Below, one piece after another: positions 9,448 to 19,276 of a stretch of 64,000 nucleotides of DNA. Positions within the stretch are counted from its first letter, which is position 1. Each line of letters starts with the position of its first letter. The notes below the pieces were generated by a model, which did not search any database, was not told the DNA's origin, and worked only from the letters and a program-made list of their open reading frames with translations. The stretch is from Caldicellulosiruptor changbaiensis (GTDB taxonomy: Bacteria > Bacillota > Thermoanaerobacteria > Caldicellulosiruptorales > Caldicellulosiruptoraceae), in the NCBI RefSeq assembly GCF_003999255.1, contig NZ_CP034791.1, forward strand, positions 2,272,501-2,336,500, in the 5' to 3' direction. A program made the translations under genes and the position numbers.

Positions 9448-11189
9448 TTGCTCTCCCCTTTGTTTTTCAATTTTTCCTCATACATTCGCATATCTGCAAT
9501 CTTCAAAAGTTCATCAAGGCTTTTTGTATCATCAGGGTATACTGCAACACCACAGCTAACTCTTATCTTTTTGGGAAGCTGTTTTTCCGACTCTTCTTCA
9601 ATAAGCTTTTTTATGTTTTCTATTCTATTTTCTATATCTTCTTTGCTACAGTTTTTAAATATCACAGCAAACTCATCTCCACCAAGCCTTGCCGGAACAT
9701 CAGTCTTTCTGATATTGTCCTTTATAGCCCTTGCTATCATCCTTATTGCCTTGTCACCCATTGAATGCCCATAAAAGTCATTCAGAAGTTTTAGATTGTC
9801 CATATCAAAGAAAGCTAAACAAAACTTGCCACCATACCTGTCACACGAAAGTGACTCCATAATTAATTCTTTGATAAAATATCGCCTGTTGTAAAGGCCA
9901 GTTAGCTCATCCTCTGCTGACAAGCTTCGTATCTTTTCTATTCTCTCTATTTGAGACAAAAGTGCTTGTGAAAAGTTTTTGAATATCAAAAGTCCATCTA
10001 TAAGCTCATTGCTGAGCTTGAAATTTTTAATCTTTGTATAACAAATCAAAAGGGCAACAATTTGGTTTTGCCTATAAATTGGAACAACTGCTGCATTTCT
10101 ATAAACGCTTGAAACAGAAAAATACTCATCCTCTTCCAACTGGAGAAATTCTTTAAGTCTTGGAATATTAAAAACATCAATGTCCATTTTTGAATCACTA
10201 AAGTATTCACTATTTAACTTTAATATCACCTTTTCTTGGATGTTCTCAACATCATCATCACCCTTTGTTGTTATAAGCTTAAACACATTTTCATGTTGAA
10301 GATAGTAAAAGCAGATTTTCGAAAAAACCTTAGAGTATATCTCATACACAAACTCAACAAGTAGATCAAAACTCTTCCTAATGTCAAGCTTTTCTTTCAA
10401 AACCTCACTGCTAAACAAAGAAAGCTGGCGTAAAAATCTAAATTGACGTAAGGTAATACTTAAAAATATAGCAATAAAAAGATATAAGAGTGCAAAGTTC
10501 TGTAAAGCTTCTGTTAAAAGTATTCCATTTCTCTTTGTAATGATCAATATACCTTCACCAAAACCAAATAAAATTAAAAATAGATTCAAACTCTTCGATT
10601 GTCTGTAGTTTACGTTTGTAAAAAGCAAAAAAACAGACAGTAAAATCCCTATCATAATTAATATCTCACAAAATGTGTAAAGATGTGTTAATATCTCTTC
10701 TGAGACCAAAAAGGAACCTTTATAGCCTGTGCTTATACTGCCAAAAAACCAAATTCCATACACTGCTACAACAACGTTAATGGCAACAACCCATTTTTCC
10801 CAAAGAGACCTAAGCTTATCTTTAAACACTATTGAAAATAACAAAGAATAGATAATTAAAAGTTTAAATAAAGCATTCAAAAAATCAGGACCCTGTACAT
10901 TTCTAACATTATCTATAATGTCTTTATCTAAACTCAGGACATACAAAAATTTCAATATAGTAAGGCTTAAAAAAGCTTTTCCGAAACTGTAAAGCAAAGT
11001 ATTCTTTAATTCATTGCCTAAGGTAAGAGATATGGTAAATACTCCACTTATTGCCACAAGTCCTGCAATTTCGAAAGATTTGTAAAGATAAAATTCAGTT
11101 AACTCTTTTGACAGATTAAATTGTGCAAATACTAAGGCAGGCATAAAAGTCAAACAGGTTGTAATTGTAAAACTTGTACTCTTTTTCAT
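9444..11189 (-). CDS. Membrane diguanylate cyclase (7-8 TM, GAF-like, GGDEF)
   Basis: Likely makes cyclic di-GMP. About eight hydrophobic segments fill residues 1-250. A GAF-like sensory region (about 260-420) follows, and then a complete C-terminal GGDEF domain with DELTGLYNRRYF, DNLKLLNDFYGH and the active-site loop RLGGDEFAVIF. The start chosen is the ATG at 11189, preceded by GAGGG at eight bases. The ATG 15 bases upstream has no ribosome site. It overlaps the nucleoside kinase by four bases. The signal and the downstream c-di-GMP target are unknown. Confidence 0.86.
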   Translation of the reverse strand: MKKSTSFTITTCLTFMPALVFAQFNLSKELTEFYLYKSFEIAGLVAISGVFTISLTLGNELKNTLLYSFGKAFLSLTILKFLYVLSLDKDIIDNVRNVQGPDFLNALFKLLIIYSLLFSIVFKDKLRSLWEKWVVAINVVVAVYGIWFFGSISTGYKGSFLVSEEILTHLYTFCEILIMIGILLSVFLLFTNVNYRQSKSLNLFLILFGFGEGILIITKRNGILLTEALQNFALLYLFIAIFLSITLRQFRFLRQLSLFSSEVLKEKLDIRKSFDLLVEFVYEIYSKVFSKICFYYLQHENVFKLITTKGDDDVENIQEKVILKLNSEYFSDSKMDIDVFNIPRLKEFLQLEEDEYFSVSSVYRNAAVVPIYRQNQIVALLICYTKIKNFKLSNELIDGLLIFKNFSQALLSQIERIEKIRSLSAEDELTGLYNRRYFIKELIMESLSCDRYGGKFCLAFFDMDNLKLLNDFYGHSMGDKAIRMIARAIKDNIRKTDVPARLGGDEFAVIFKNCSKEDIENRIENIKKLIEEESEKQLPKKIRVSCGVAVYPDDTKSLDELLKIADMRMYEEKLKNKGESK

Positions 11190-11280
11190 ATCTGATGCCC
11201 TCATAAGTATTAATTTTACCTATATATTAATTTATTCCCCTGTTTGCGAGGGATGATTTAATTATACCCCATTTTATCAA

Positions 11281-11313
11281 AAATTTAAAAGGGAGACTTT
11301 TCAAATCTCCCTC
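11281..11313 (-). terminator. Rho-independent terminator
   Basis: On the minus strand GGGAGA pairs with TCTCCC (11306-11311 with 11291-11296), followed by TTTTAAATTTTT. It ends the transcript of the 11329-11745 gene. Confidence 0.7.
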
Positions 11314-11328
11314 TGCTTTTCTCCCTCT

Positions 11329-11745
11329 TTATAGTTTTTCTTTTTCACAAATGTACATCTGGTGGTTGAGAAGAATATACTCGCAAAGTTCAAACACGCT
11401 GTTACCTTCCTTCAGAACATCATATAAAAGCACCTTTTTGCCAAACTTCAAAGTCTCAACCCAGTTTCTAAACAGAAAAAGATTCAAAAAATTCTTTTTC
11501 ATAGCAGTTACATCAACAAAAGCAATCTCAAAGCTATCCATGCAAAAATGAATGTAAACGTTTGGAAAGAGAAGTTTTTTAAGCTTCAAATAGGTCTTTT
11601 CATCACCAAAAAAGGAAAATTCTTTGAGTCCCATAAGATGAGTCAAAACTAAGACACTTGAGATAAGATGAGCCTCGCCTATGTAAGGCTTCAGAACTGC
11701 TGTCATTTGGGAGGTCAAGAGCTGCTGTCCTTCTACGATTATCAT
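11329..11745 (-). CDS. Hypothetical protein, 138 aa
   Basis: Not recognised. The start is the ATG at 11745 behind AAAGGGAGG. The open frame runs further upstream toward the SRP RNA, but that part has no ribosome site and is unlikely to be translated. The protein (MIIVEGQQLLTSQMTAVL...) is mixed alpha/beta and lacks a signal peptide or clear membrane helix. It contains no catalytic motif I know. It lies immediately downstream of the SRP RNA gene and has its own terminator. Confidence 0.6.
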   Translation of the reverse strand: MIIVEGQQLLTSQMTAVLKPYIGEAHLISSVLVLTHLMGLKEFSFFGDEKTYLKLKKLLFPNVYIHFCMDSFEIAFVDVTAMKKNFLNLFLFRNWVETLKFGKKVLLYDVLKEGNSVFELCEYILLNHQMYICEKEKL

Positions 11746-11870
11746 TTGTGGCTTATCCTCCCTTTGTAAGCCTATGCTATATTTTTCTATATTATATTCT
11801 ATAAATAAGTATGTGTCAATAAAATTATTAACTTTTAGATTAATCTTCCTGGAAAGAGCAAACAATAAAT

Positions 11871-12146
11871 GGCTGTGCAACCAGCTTCGATATAACCCTC
11901 CTGGTGAAATAGTAAGCCAGCCAGGCTCCTGTCATGCACCCCTGCGGCACACGCGAAAAACTGCTTACCGTTGCTTCCTTCCGGACCTGGCGGGGTTCAC
12001 AGCCGTCGCGTTGCGCAGGACACAACCATCCTCGCCCCTGGCTTACCCTCAATGCCAACAGGGTTATACCTCATGCTGGCTATTCGACCCCGCTGTAGCG
12101 GATTGCGGGTTACAGGGCACCGCTACCTCCCCGTCATAGCACAGCC
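11871..12146 (-). ncRNA. ffs: Signal recognition particle RNA (large bacterial type)
   Basis: The minus strand carries the universally conserved SRP domain IV hairpin with GTCCGGAAGGAAGCAAC and CCAGGTCCGGAA. The 5' end GGCTGTGC (12146-12139) pairs exactly with the 3' end GCACAGCC (11878-11871), which defines both ends. The 276-nt length matches the Gram-positive large SRP RNA with an Alu domain rather than the short 4.5S form. It is markedly more GC-rich than its surroundings, as expected of a thermophile RNA. Confidence 0.95.
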
Positions 12147-12234
12147 AAACTTTTATTTAGTTTTTTTTTTATAAAAGCTTTCTCCATAAGTTAAATTATA
12201 CTCTCAAAATGCATTAAAATCAACCATCAAAAAT

Positions 12235-12522
12235 TTACTCACCGTTTGCCTGGGTCAGCCACACATGCGCAAGCTCAAGTGCCTTGTACAGGTTGTCTGC
12301 TTCACCTTTTTTAACAACTCTCTCCTTTACAGTAAGTTTTGGGTTGTTTATCTGAAGTTCAACAGAAAGTGGTGATGAGATTTTATAACCCTTGTACTCT
12401 TCAGTTCCCAAAACTACAAGCACAGCTATAAACTTATCGTTAGGCCGTCCGTAGTGAATGAGATTATTTTTTATCTTGTAAACCTCTCTCCCTCTATATT
12501 TAAAAACCTCAGGTAGTTTCAT
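12235..12522 (-). CDS. Conserved hypothetical protein, 95 aa
   Basis: A small soluble protein, starting MKLPEVFKYRGREVYKIKNN and ending HVWLTQANGE. The ATG at 12522 has TTAGGAG eleven bases upstream. A TTG at 12543 is the alternative but has no ribosome site. Beta-rich by eye, with no catalytic signature. It follows the cyanophycin-synthetase-like gene on the same strand after about 75 bp and may share its transcript. Function unknown. Confidence 0.6.
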   Translation of the reverse strand: MKLPEVFKYRGREVYKIKNNLIHYGRPNDKFIAVLVVLGTEEYKGYKISSPLSVELQINNPKLTVKERVVKKGEADNLYKALELAHVWLTQANGE

Positions 12523-12596
12523 GACAAAATCATCTCCTAACAAGTTTTTTTACAAGACCCCCATAGTGGATATGATACTAAACTTAAAGCCTTATT

Positions 12597-14822
12597 TCAA
12601 GCATTGTTGACAAAATTCTTTTTACGCCTTGCTAAACTTTCCCGTATCTCATATGTTATGTCCTTATTTAGAGGTTCTGGAAGGATAATAAAAACACCTT
12701 CACCCTTTTTTGCTCTTTTCATAGCTGCTGAAATCAGCTCAACAACATCTCCAAAAACCTTTATATCTTTGTAAACAACCCTTTCTTTGTCTTCTACAAA
12801 ATCTATTAAATCCTTTTTAGTACTATCACATACAAATAAAAGCTTACAAATCTCTATCTGCTCAAGATTTTCGATAACAATCTTGACATGTTCCTTTTTT
12901 TGAATATCGTCAATTATAACTTTAACCCCATTGATATCAAAGATGTTGAACTTACCAGGGTTTTGATGAGAGTCGTTTTTATACTCAATCAAGAACTTGT
13001 AGATAATCTCAGGGTCAACACCGTAAAAGTAAAGTGCTGCCACCACTTGCAGGATATTTTCTATTGCAAATTTGAGCTTTCCATCATATGAATATGGAAT
13101 TTCTTTTACACTGCAAAATTTAAAGGTTTCATTTCCATCAAAGATTGTGATTGAATCATCTTCAAGATACACACAAGGTTTTTTTAATTCAATATGAGCC
13201 TTCAGGTCAGGATGGTCAAATTTAGCTGAAGTAAATACAATTTGGCACCTTGCTTTCGCACCGTATAGGTACTTAAAAGGGTCATTTGCGTTTAAAATAA
13301 GGTACCCATTTTCTTTTATACTTCTTGAAAATAGTATATTTTTTTCTATCTGATTTTCATCTAAGGTATTTGTTATTATTCCTACGCATGGTTCAATTTC
13401 TATTTCTTCAATTTGAGCTGAGGGATTGAACTCAATCAGTTTTATATCTGAGGTATCAGAAATATTCCTAAGGTAAAAATTGTTTATATCAGAGTCTATT
13501 GTAGTCTCAACACCACATCTTTGTAAAATGTACCTTATAATCTGGAGAATTGTGCTTTTCCCAAATGTTCCTGAAACAGCAATAATCGGTACAGACGGGT
13601 TTGGCATTTTTTCAAAGTATACATCCAGGATTGCGCCATATACATCAACATTGCAGTTTTGACAAAATACCCTCAAATCGGCATTTGTCTCTATATCTAC
13701 AATATAACCACCAATTGTTGTATATGGCAAAGAGATATTTTCTGTTACAAAGTCCAAAACTGCAAACTGGTAACCAAATTTTTGTACAACATTGCAAAAG
13801 AGCTGCTGATTTGTACATACTACCTGCTCTGTTACATCCTCTACAATACATCCGTTTTTAAAGTTTGTAGCCTCTTTTAAATATACCCTCATTCCCTTTG
13901 GCAAAATGTCATATAGATTAAAACCCTGTTTAAGTATATTTTTCTGAATTTGTTTATTCTGCCTCTCTGCCTCACTTAAAAGCTCTAAAATCTTCTTTTC
14001 CCCATCCCCTACAATATAAGGTGATGTTCTCTTTATAGCAGCAACCATTCTGCCATTTACAACCAAAACCTTGTAACTGTTCCCCAAGACAAACCTCTCT
14101 ACCACTACTCTGTTTTCAAAGTTTTTTATTGTATTGAAAGCCTCTATTGCCTGTTGATTTGTTCTTATATTTATTAAATTTGGTGAATTCTTACAACAGC
14201 CTTTTATTGAAAGAGGAAAACCAAGTTCTTTTACTGCTTGCATAAGCTCATTTTGTGTAAACACAACTCTGAACATTGGAACTGGAAAACCATTTGCCTG
14301 CAAGACTCTCTTTTGCAGCTCTCTGTCAAAAGACAAACTCAAGTGAGCAAAGTCCTGATCGCTCAAAAGACCTGAAAAAACCTTCGCCCACTTCCCTTCA
14401 CCCAATACACATGTGTCTGTATAACCAATCCTTGTAAATCTTATACCTCTTTTCTGGCATGCATTTTTCAAAAGCCTTGTATTAGGACTCAGCTCTGTCT
14501 CGATTGTGAGCTTTTTCAGTTTCAAAATCCTATCCTGGCAATCTTCAATTTTTAAATTATTGCTCACAGCCTCAATGGCAAGTTCTATGACCTGAGAAAT
14601 TACCTTTGGATTGTCATGCTCAATAAGCACTTTTATCTTGTCTACCTCTTTTATACAGTCATAAAACTCAATCAGGTTATACCCAATCAAATTTTGAATC
14701 TGGATACAATAGCTTGCAAACCTCTTTGCCTTTTCAATATCACATTTGGCATCTACCACAGCCACCTTTTTGTCTGAGTAGATATTTTTATTGTTGTAAA
14801 CCTTTACATTTTCTATCTTCAT
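12597..14822 (-). CDS. Cyanophycin-synthetase-like ATP-grasp/Mur-ligase protein, diverged
   Basis: A 741-aa protein with the layout of cyanophycin synthetase. It has an N-terminal domain (1-160), an ATP-grasp domain (about 165-380, with GFPLSIKGCCKNS and VVVERFVLGNSYKVLVVNGR), and a Mur-ligase central domain (about 410-600) with the P-loop SGTFGKST. A short C-terminal domain follows (about 610-741). It is shorter than typical CphA (about 870 aa). Where Mur-type C-terminal domains have a D-Y-x-H-N-P loop, this protein has IDDIQKK at about 632, losing the His. It may make an aspartate/arginine-like polymer or another peptide, or have changed function. No cyanophycinase is nearby. Confidence 0.68.
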   Translation of the reverse strand: MKIENVKVYNNKNIYSDKKVAVVDAKCDIEKAKRFASYCIQIQNLIGYNLIEFYDCIKEVDKIKVLIEHDNPKVISQVIELAIEAVSNNLKIEDCQDRILKLKKLTIETELSPNTRLLKNACQKRGIRFTRIGYTDTCVLGEGKWAKVFSGLLSDQDFAHLSLSFDRELQKRVLQANGFPVPMFRVVFTQNELMQAVKELGFPLSIKGCCKNSPNLINIRTNQQAIEAFNTIKNFENRVVVERFVLGNSYKVLVVNGRMVAAIKRTSPYIVGDGEKKILELLSEAERQNKQIQKNILKQGFNLYDILPKGMRVYLKEATNFKNGCIVEDVTEQVVCTNQQLFCNVVQKFGYQFAVLDFVTENISLPYTTIGGYIVDIETNADLRVFCQNCNVDVYGAILDVYFEKMPNPSVPIIAVSGTFGKSTILQIIRYILQRCGVETTIDSDINNFYLRNISDTSDIKLIEFNPSAQIEEIEIEPCVGIITNTLDENQIEKNILFSRSIKENGYLILNANDPFKYLYGAKARCQIVFTSAKFDHPDLKAHIELKKPCVYLEDDSITIFDGNETFKFCSVKEIPYSYDGKLKFAIENILQVVAALYFYGVDPEIIYKFLIEYKNDSHQNPGKFNIFDINGVKVIIDDIQKKEHVKIVIENLEQIEICKLLFVCDSTKKDLIDFVEDKERVVYKDIKVFGDVVELISAAMKRAKKGEGVFIILPEPLNKDITYEIRESLARRKKNFVNNA

Positions 14823-14909
14823 AGGTCTTGAAAAAACTATCCCCCTTTTTTACATCAATTTCTATATTCAGTATTCTTCCCTCTTCAAAGGGGGATGATA
14901 CCTCAAAAA

Positions 14910-14944
14910 AACAAAAAAGCAGGGAAGAGTTCCTATTTCCCTGC
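14910..14944 (-). terminator. Terminator of the acn-idh-gntR transcript
   Basis: On the minus strand GCAGGGA (14944-14938) pairs with TCCCTGC (14925-14919), then a run of six T. It overlaps the end of the GntR regulator gene. Confidence 0.8.
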
Positions 14945-15628
14945 CACAGTTTTTTCTTCCATTTTCTTTTGTTCAATTAGATTTTTGGCTGCGTTCTTTA
15001 CATGAAGCTTCATGTACTCCTCAGCCTTGTCAGGGTCTTTATTTACAATTGCCTCAAATATGAGCTTGTGCTCTTCCATAGCCTCTTCAAGCCTACCGGG
15101 TGTTTCAAATGACGTTGCTCTTGCTCTTATAATATAGCTATGAAATGTTGACAAAACATGCTCGAGCGGTTTGCTTTTAGAGGCCTTGTAAATTAGCTGA
15201 TGAAACTGTGAGTCTGTTTTCATCACCTTTGGAATATCCTTTTTTCTTGTATAAAGCTCCATAAGCGTAATTATCTCTGTCAGCTCATCTTCTTCGTCTT
15301 TTGTAATCTTCTGAGCTGCCCAGCGTGCAGCAAGTCCATCTAAAAGCATCCTGATTGTGTATATATCCTCTATGTCTTGAGCAGTCACACCAGCAACAAA
15401 CGCACCTTTGTGAGGTATAGAATACACAAGTCCTTCAAGCTCAAGCTGACGCAGGGTCTCTCTTATAGGTGTTCGTGAAACACCAAGCTCTTCTGCAAGT
15501 TTTACCTCAACAAGAGGGTCGCCCGGCTTTAAAATACCCATTAAAATCCTTTCTTTGATGATCTCAAATATTTTTTCATAAAGTGGTGAATATCTACTTT
15601 CCCTCTCATCTGAATGATTGTAAACCAT
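14933..15628 (-). CDS. GntR family regulator (FadR/FCD type)
   Basis: A 231-aa repressor or activator with an N-terminal winged helix (residues ~10-75: GILKPGDPLVEVKLAEELGVSRTPIRETLRQLELEGLV). An all-helical FCD ligand-binding domain follows, with the metal-binding pattern residues in D..FH (TDSQFHQLIY), then H in MEEHKLIFEAI and H in MKLHVKNA. FCD ligands are usually organic acids. It is the third gene after aconitase and isocitrate dehydrogenase. The palindrome TGTATACA lies upstream of both that operon and the citrate synthase gene at 22880, so it is the obvious candidate regulator of all of them. Confidence 0.88.
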   Translation of the reverse strand: MVYNHSDERESRYSPLYEKIFEIIKERILMGILKPGDPLVEVKLAEELGVSRTPIRETLRQLELEGLVYSIPHKGAFVAGVTAQDIEDIYTIRMLLDGLAARWAAQKITKDEEDELTEIITLMELYTRKKDIPKVMKTDSQFHQLIYKASKSKPLEHVLSTFHSYIIRARATSFETPGRLEEAMEEHKLIFEAIVNKDPDKAEEYMKLHVKNAAKNLIEQKKMEEKTVAGK

Positions 15629-15660
15629 CCAAAATCACCTTCATAAAAGATTTTAATTTT

Positions 15661-16668
15661 TTACAGTCTTTCCATCTCACGAATAACGGCATCAGCAAAC
15701 TCTTTTGTACCAGTTGAACCGCCAAGGTCATATGTAACCTCTTTCCCTTCTTTTATAACCTTTGCAACTGCCTTTTCAACCCTGTCAGCAGCTTCAAGCT
15801 CGCCTAAGTACCTCAGCATCATAACACCAGAGAGGATTGTTGCGGTTGGGTTTGCCATGTTCTGTCCTGCTCTTTTTGGCGCGGAACCATGGATTGGCTC
15901 AAACACAGCACCATCTTCACCAATGTTCGCACCTGGTGCTATCCCTAAGCCCCCTACCAAGCCTGCTGCCAAGTCAGAAAGAATGTCACCATACATGTTT
16001 GGCATAACTAAAACATCATAGTTTTCTGGACTTTGGACAAGTTTCATGCTCATCGCATCGACAATCATGTCTTCAAACTCTATATCAGGATAGTCTTGAG
16101 CTACCTTTCTTGCACATTCTAAAAATAGTCCATCTGTTAGCTTTTGGATGTTTGCCTTGTGAACAGCTGTAACCTTTCTTCTCTTTTCTCTTCTTGCAAG
16201 CTCAAAGGCATACCTTACAATCCTCTCGCTTGCCTTTCTTGTTATTATTTTAACACCAACTGCTGCATCATCTCCAGCCATATACTCAATGCCTGCATAA
16301 AGGTCTTCTGTGTTCTCTCTGACAATTATTAAATCTACATTGGTATACCTTGCTGGCACACCTTCATAAGACTTCACTGGTCTTACATTTGCATAAAGAT
16401 TTAGAGCTTGACGAAGGGCAACATTTACACTTCTAAAACCTGTCCCAACAGGTGTTGTAATTGGTCCTTTTAATGCAACCTTGTTTTTCTTTATACTCTC
16501 AAGGACATAGTCAGGAAGTGGAGTGCCATGCTCTTGCATAACCTTTTCACCTGCTTCAACAACTTCCCATTCAATTTTCACACCAGATGCATTCAAAACT
16601 CTTCTTGCAGCATCTGTCACTTCAGGCCCTATTCCATCGCCAGGTATAAGAGTAATTGTATAGCTCAT
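15661..16668 (-). CDS. NAD-dependent isocitrate dehydrogenase
   Basis: A 335-aa beta-decarboxylating dehydrogenase that converts isocitrate to 2-oxoglutarate. Seen: GDGIGPEV at the N-terminus, the substrate loop [12 protein letters not shown] typical of isocitrate rather than isopropylmalate enzymes, [14 protein letters not shown], the metal-binding DAMSMKLVQ and [15 protein letters not shown], and [18 protein letters not shown] precedes the ATG. It sits between aconitase and the GntR regulator in one operon. That context, together with the sequence, favours isocitrate over 3-isopropylmalate or homoisocitrate. Confidence 0.88.
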   Translation of the reverse strand: MSYTITLIPGDGIGPEVTDAARRVLNASGVKIEWEVVEAGEKVMQEHGTPLPDYVLESIKKNKVALKGPITTPVGTGFRSVNVALRQALNLYANVRPVKSYEGVPARYTNVDLIIVRENTEDLYAGIEYMAGDDAAVGVKIITRKASERIVRYAFELARREKRRKVTAVHKANIQKLTDGLFLECARKVAQDYPDIEFEDMIVDAMSMKLVQSPENYDVLVMPNMYGDILSDLAAGLVGGLGIAPGANIGEDGAVFEPIHGSAPKRAGQNMANPTATILSGVMMLRYLGELEAADRVEKAVAKVIKEGKEVTYDLGGSTGTKEFADAVIREMERL

Positions 16669-16703
16669 CTGTCATCCTCCTCAAAGCAAATTTTTAATTA
16701 TAT

Positions 16704-16725
16704 AGAGGGGACTTTGTATCCCCTC
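16704..16725 (-). other. Intercistronic hairpin between acn and idh
   Basis: AGAGGGG and CCCCTCT pair around ACTTTGTAT in the 86-bp gap between aconitase and isocitrate dehydrogenase. No T-run follows on the minus strand, so mRNA processing or stability is more likely than termination. Confidence 0.4.
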
Positions 16726-16754
16726 TTCTTAAAAATTACTATTTACTATATTTT

Positions 16755-18686
16755 TTAGTTCATCCCTTTTGCCTTTGTCAGGTTCAAAAGACCTCCATGT
16801 AAAATCATCTGACGTTGTCTTTCTGTGAGATTCAAAACCATTCTATACTTCAAGCCCTTTGTGACATTTTCTATTATCAGCACATCACTCTTCTCAATCT
16901 GATCTCTTGCATTTTCAATTTTTAGCTCATCCATCTCTTCAATTGTATCATAATCGTTCGGATTTTCAAACACCATAGGAATAATTCCGTTGTTAATTAA
17001 ATTTGCCATGTGAATTCGTGCAAAGCTCTTTGCTAAAACCCCTTTAATTCCTAAATAAAGCGGCACAAGCGCTGCATGTTCTCTTGAGGAGCCCTGACCG
17101 TAGTTTACTCCACCAACAATAAAACCGCCACCATTTTCGCGCGCTTTCTTTGGAAAATCCGGGTCACATGGTGTCAAACAGTAGTCAGACAAATATGGGA
17201 TGTTTGACCTGTATGGCAAAAGCTTTGCGTTAGACGGCATAATATGGTCTGTTGTAATATTGTCACCAAGCTTTACCAAAACTTTGCCAACTACTACCTC
17301 TGGTAGTGGCTTTCCTTGTGGGAATGGCTTTATATTTGGTCCTCGTATAACCTCAACTTCATCTGGATTTTCAGCAGGTGGTACTATCAAGTTGTCATTT
17401 ATCAAAAAGCTCTTTGGCATCTCAACCTGAGGTTCATCGCCCAAGGTTCTTGGATCTGTGATGTAGCCTGTTATAGCTGATGCTGCAGCAGTCTCAGGTG
17501 ATACAAGATAAACCTTTGCAGAAGGTGTTCCGCTTCGACCTTCAAAGTTTCTGTTAAATGTTCTGAGTGAAATTCCATTTGTCCTTGGTGCTTGACCCAT
17601 ACCAATACATGGACCACACGCACACTCTAAAATCCTCGCCCCAGCTGAAACCAAAGACGCTAAAGCTCCATTCTGTGCAAGCATGTTTAAAACCTGTTTT
17701 GAGCCTGGTGATATAACAAGTGATACATGCTCAGCAATTGTCTTTCCTTCTAAAATCTTTGCAACCTTCATAAGATCTTTGTACGATGAGTTTGTACAAC
17801 TTCCAATTGCAACCTGGTCAACCTTGATTCCTTTGAGTTCAGACACAGGCACAACATTGTCCGGGCTATGCGGACATGCCGCCAGTGGCACCAAACTTGA
17901 CAAATCTATCTCAATCTCTTCATCATAGACCGCATCAGGGTCTGGTAAAATCTCAACAAAGTCATTTTCTCGACCTTGAGCCTTCAAAAACTCATATGTT
18001 ATTTCATCAGATGGAAAGATTGATGTCGTTGCACCAAGCTCTGCACCCATGTTAGTGATTGTCGCTCTCTCTGGAATAGACAAAGTTTTTACACCTTCGC
18101 CTGTGTACTCAAAAATCTTGCCAACTCCGCCTTTGACAGTAAGCCTGCGAAGAAGCTCTAAGATGATATCTTTTGCAGAAACCCAAGGCTGAAGTCTTCC
18201 TTTTAGATTCACTTTTACAATCTTTGGCATAATCAAATAGTACTCGCCACCACCCATTGCAACCGCAACATCCAAGCCGCCTGCCCCAATTGCAAGCATT
18301 CCTATGCCGCCAGCTGTTGGTGTGTGGCTATCTGAGCCCAAAAGAGTTTGACCTGGTACCGCAAATCGCTCTAAATGAACCTGATGACATATTCCATTTC
18401 CGGGTTTTGAGAAGTAAATTCCATGTTTTTTAGCAACTGTTTGTATGTATAGATGGTCGTCTGCATTCTCTGGACCTGTTTGAAGTGTGTTATGGTCAAT
18501 GTATGCAACAGACCTTTTTGTCTTTACTCTGTCAATTCCCATTGCTTCAAACTGAAGGTATGCCATTGTACCTGTTGAGTCTTGTGTCAAGGTCTGGTCA
18601 ATTCTGATAGCTATCTCTTTTCCGGGTATCATTTCACCTTTGACTAAATGCTCTTTTATAATCTTCTGAGCAACACTCAAACCCAT
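16755..18686 (-). CDS. Aconitate hydratase
   Basis: A 643-aa aconitase that interconverts citrate and isocitrate through a [4Fe-4S] cluster. The cluster cysteines are visible in GSCTNSSYKDL and ECACGPCIGMGQAP. Substrate-binding motifs include GSDSHTPTAGGIGMLAIGAG, the R-containing RTFNRNFEGRSGT and, in the swivel domain, GGVNYGQGSSREHAALVP. The length fits the shorter mitochondrial-like class rather than the ~900-aa AcnA. AGGAGG precedes the ATG. It is the first gene of the acn-idh-gntR operon and makes isocitrate for glutamate synthesis. Confidence 0.93.
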   Translation of the reverse strand: MGLSVAQKIIKEHLVKGEMIPGKEIAIRIDQTLTQDSTGTMAYLQFEAMGIDRVKTKRSVAYIDHNTLQTGPENADDHLYIQTVAKKHGIYFSKPGNGICHQVHLERFAVPGQTLLGSDSHTPTAGGIGMLAIGAGGLDVAVAMGGGEYYLIMPKIVKVNLKGRLQPWVSAKDIILELLRRLTVKGGVGKIFEYTGEGVKTLSIPERATITNMGAELGATTSIFPSDEITYEFLKAQGRENDFVEILPDPDAVYDEEIEIDLSSLVPLAACPHSPDNVVPVSELKGIKVDQVAIGSCTNSSYKDLMKVAKILEGKTIAEHVSLVISPGSKQVLNMLAQNGALASLVSAGARILECACGPCIGMGQAPRTNGISLRTFNRNFEGRSGTPSAKVYLVSPETAAASAITGYITDPRTLGDEPQVEMPKSFLINDNLIVPPAENPDEVEVIRGPNIKPFPQGKPLPEVVVGKVLVKLGDNITTDHIMPSNAKLLPYRSNIPYLSDYCLTPCDPDFPKKARENGGGFIVGGVNYGQGSSREHAALVPLYLGIKGVLAKSFARIHMANLINNGIIPMVFENPNDYDTIEEMDELKIENARDQIEKSDVLIIENVTKGLKYRMVLNLTERQRQMILHGGLLNLTKAKGMN

Positions 18687-18756
18687 TGTGTTTTAAAACC
18701 TCCTGCCAACCTGATTTTGTTTTTGGATACCCTATATATTATATCATCAAGGTATA

Positions 18757-18768
18757 CTTGTATACAAG
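18757..18768. promoter_or_regulatory. Candidate GntR operator upstream of aconitase
   Basis: Perfect palindrome CTTGTATACAAG, about 70 bp before the aconitase start. The core TGTATACA fits FadR/FCD-type operators and recurs upstream of the citrate synthase gene at 22896-22915. That the GntR protein at 14933-15628 binds here is inferred. Confidence 0.6.
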
Positions 18769-18835
18769 ATGAAAACAAAGTACCATATTAACTTTTCTGC
18801 TCGAACGGTTTTTATTATTGAACCCTATCCCAATT

Positions 18836-19276
18836 CTATTGGTTTATACCAAATGTTGTTCTCAAAAGAGTAACGTACTCTTCGTTTTCAGTTTCGTCAA
18901 GAAAGCTGCCAATTATTTTACTGCCGTCTATACACAAAATATAAGTGCCTGCGTCTTTTCCATCTTTTTCGACACAATAACCGAAAATAGTTAAAGTTTT
19001 CCCTTTATATGCCTCAAGCTTAAATGCTTTAATTAACCTTTTTATTTTAGAATACCTTTCAAATTGAGAAAGATTTTTGGGCAAAACAATCTTATATTCA
19101 AATCCACTATTCACCTTTATAGCATAACCTTTTTTCTTGACAAAATCTGCTGCAATTTCAGCAGTGTCTCTGCTATTTTTGTTACTTTTCCAAATTCCAC
19201 ACTCTAAAACTATAAAAAGCACAATTCCAATCAACATTATACAACTCAAACTAATCCACACCTTTGACCTTTTCAT
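18836..19276 (-). CDS. Hypothetical membrane-anchored protein, 146 aa
   Basis: A single N-terminal membrane helix (ISLSCIMLIGIVLFIVL) is followed by an extracytoplasmic domain of about 110 residues. The domain includes YKGKTLTIFGYCVEKDG and a terminal IDGSKIIGSFLDE. These features resemble the DUF4830 family of Firmicute proteins, but I could not search. It is transcribed away from the ABC transporter and is probably monocistronic. Function unknown. Confidence 0.65.
   Translation of the reverse strand: MKRSKVWISLSCIMLIGIVLFIVLECGIWKSNKNSRDTAEIAADFVKKKGYAIKVNSGFEYKIVLPKNLSQFERYSKIKRLIKAFKLEAYKGKTLTIFGYCVEKDGKDAGTYILCIDGSKIIGSFLDETENEEYVTLLRTTFGINQ

Noticed and set aside
11840-12174. Several open frames on both strands over the SRP RNA
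   Set aside because: They are by-products of the GC-rich structural RNA; no ribosome sites.
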